A stretch of 42,981 bases of DNA from Legionellaceae bacterium. Lineage in GTDB: Bacteria; Pseudomonadota; Gammaproteobacteria; Legionellales; Legionellaceae. Position numbers and translations under genes: made by a program. Positions 42,018 through 42,981 of the stretch are shown one piece after another. How positions within the stretch are numbered: position 1 is the first letter of the stretch; each line of letters opens with the position of its first letter. The notes below the pieces were generated by a model that made no database searches, was not told the DNA's origin, and saw only the letters and a program-made list of their open reading frames with translations. The stretch is taken from contig CANJHO010000012.1 in NCBI GenBank assembly GCA_947474165.1, forward strand, positions 1 to 42,981. Reading direction: 5' to 3'.

Positions 42018-42948
42018 TTAAGCTGCCGGGACTTCGAAGCAATATAGCGATAAACCTGTGTCGCATGTTTCGTCTCGATCGCTGGTCCGGCCTTGCATTG
42101 CCGAGGCCGCGGACCCAGAGCGGGCGGTGTTCTGGTTCGCCGCATTGTCCCAGTCGGTATTGGCCTTGCACTGGATTTGCCTCCGGCTGGCCAGCGGGGG
42201 CTGTCCCGGTCCACACCGCCGGCCCCAGGAGTTGCACCGAATTTGACAATAGGGTGGGCCAGAATGCGTTTGCCGGGCTCGTTACTGTCACCGCCGGCAC
42301 TGCCACATTCACGTAGGTTTTCGCTGTGTCGAACTCGACGTTGGTACTCGCGCTGATGTTAGACGCGCTTAACCAAGCACCGTATGTCGTCGCTCCTCCC
42401 CCTGCTGGCTTGTTGGCATCATTATTACATATACAGTTCGCTCGTTGCAGGGCCGTCCCTTGCAGGCACGCGTTTGAGGTCATCGTTCCGGTCGTTGTTG
42501 TTTTGGACACAAACACCCTGCATGCTCCAGCCGTTCCCTTGCAAGTTAGTCCCGCCGCCCCGCCTCCATTTATCACCACAGCCGCGGCCTGCCCCGTGCA
42601 GGTGAGGGGTAGTTGCGATACACCATTTACCTGACCGGTGGCGCCTGACGTCACCCTATACCCTGGGGTCGTAACCTCGAGACCCATATTGTAGCAATGG
42701 GAGCCTCCTTTTGGCACTAGCGGCGTTATAGCAAGGTTTGTTCCTGATGAGATATGAAACTTCTGCCCTGTTGCTGGAGCAAGCCCATTAAGCCACACAT
42801 TGATATCATAATTAGTCTCTCCTCCAGTGGCGGCTACGGAGACCAGCGGGCCGGGGGCTGCGGTCACCGCACATGTAACGTCCCACACTAATCTACATAC
42901 CTCGTCTCGGGTTAATTGACGTGAGACAAAAAAGCCCAAAGCAATCAC
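42018..42948 (-). pseudogene. DUF1554-domain protein gene, 5'-truncated and frameshifted
   Basis: The minus strand encodes a protein with a DUF1554 (C-type-lectin-like) domain: CRVFVSKTTTTGTMTSNACL, NNDANKPAGGGATTYGAWLS, then AFWPTLLSNSVQL and VWTGTAP. In the original frame the sequence after GQPEAN (near 42175) becomes nonsense, but the +1 frame continues the domain as IQCKANTDWDNAANQNTARS ... TSDRDETCDTGLSLYCFE and stops at 42018-42020. One extra base near 42175-42205, perhaps in the CCCCC run, would explain this. The 5' part lacks a signal peptide, and the apparent GTG at 42948 lies inside a terminator hairpin, so the gene is also cut at its start. It is clearly more GC-rich than the rest of the window. 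Confidence 0.65.
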
Positions 42949-42960
42949 CTTGGGCGCATA
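42931..42960 (-). terminator. rho-independent terminator on the minus strand
   Basis: On the minus strand GCCCAAGG and CTTTGGGC pair around TGATTG, followed directly by TTTTTT. It would end a transcript entering from beyond the window edge. It overlaps the apparent start of the DUF1554 reading frame, which argues that this start is not natural. Confidence 0.75.
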
Positions 42961-42981
42961 TTTTTATTAAAGCTGTTTCAG

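Noticed and set aside
41768-42214. A 148-codon minus-strand frame overlapping the reverse-transcriptase end
   Set aside because: It is out of frame with the DUF1554 continuation, has no family likeness, and contains low-complexity basic residues.

Overview
The window looks like chromosomal DNA of an intracellular or amoeba-associated gammaproteobacterium of the Legionellales/Coxiellaceae kind. I infer this from gammaproteobacterial housekeeping synteny (ratA-rnfH-bamE, cpoB-pal, an mla-type lipid transport cluster, lemA-htpX), a complete lower mevalonate pathway in place of MEP genes, and two large eukaryote-like genes of effector type. Genus cannot be settled from sequence alone. Members of this group that live inside host nuclei would fit one of the genes found here.

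Layout. 1-1.7 kb: esterase, ratA, rnfH and convergent bamE. 1.9-5.8 kb: two convergent membrane glycosyltransferase genes (GT39/PMT type and DPM1-GtrA fusion). Between them lies a decayed mobile segment with 59-bp inverted repeats, a 213-bp MITE-like element, the C-terminal end of a Tn3-type transposase and a DinJ/YafQ-type toxin-antitoxin pair. 6.2-7.6 kb: fur, then a reverse-strand gene whose C-terminus has a nuclear-localisation-like motif followed by a eukaryotic-type bZIP domain. 7.8-11.2 kb: a three-gene operon of RimK-like ATP-grasp, GCS2-type ligase and N-formylglutamate amidohydrolase. 11.2-19.1 kb: BON protein, HIT protein, uvrA, lemA-htpX, a DUF4143 AAA ATPase with a palindromic operator, and ftsB. 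19.4-23.3 kb: pal-cpoB-queE-mvaD-mvk, all on the minus strand. 23.5-32.3 kb: one 2905-residue gene with a Ser/Thr-kinase-like domain, degenerate ankyrin-like repeats and a long repetitive coiled coil. 32.3-35.7 kb: an MCE/Mla lipid transporter. 35.8-39.8 kb: a glycosyltransferase, then fni-mvaA-phosphomevalonate kinase. 39.9-40.3 kb: tRNA-Lys(TTT), tRNA-Lys(CTT), tRNA-Arg(TCG). 40.4-43 kb: an apparent island remnant with an integrase fragment, an intact group-II-like reverse transcriptase and a GC-rich, frameshifted DUF1554 gene.

How the genes work together. HMG-CoA reductase, mevalonate kinase, phosphomevalonate kinase, diphosphomevalonate decarboxylase and type 2 IPP isomerase take HMG-CoA to IPP/DMAPP. 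HMG-CoA synthase is not in the window. ftsB is not followed by ispD, which is its usual neighbour.

The most notable signal is that the bZIP gene and the giant kinase/coiled-coil gene share a 13-bp sequence (CCTTAATAATTAA) just upstream. In both it is part of a tandem TTAAT repeat with an 11-bp period, resembling the PmrA box that controls Dot/Icm effector genes in Legionella and Coxiella. Together they look like two co-regulated candidate effectors, one of them a possible bacterial nucleomodulin with a bZIP DNA-binding domain. A second recurrent signal is a short palindrome related to TATACTGCGCGCAGTATA, scattered through intergenic DNA and once fused into the end of a coding sequence.
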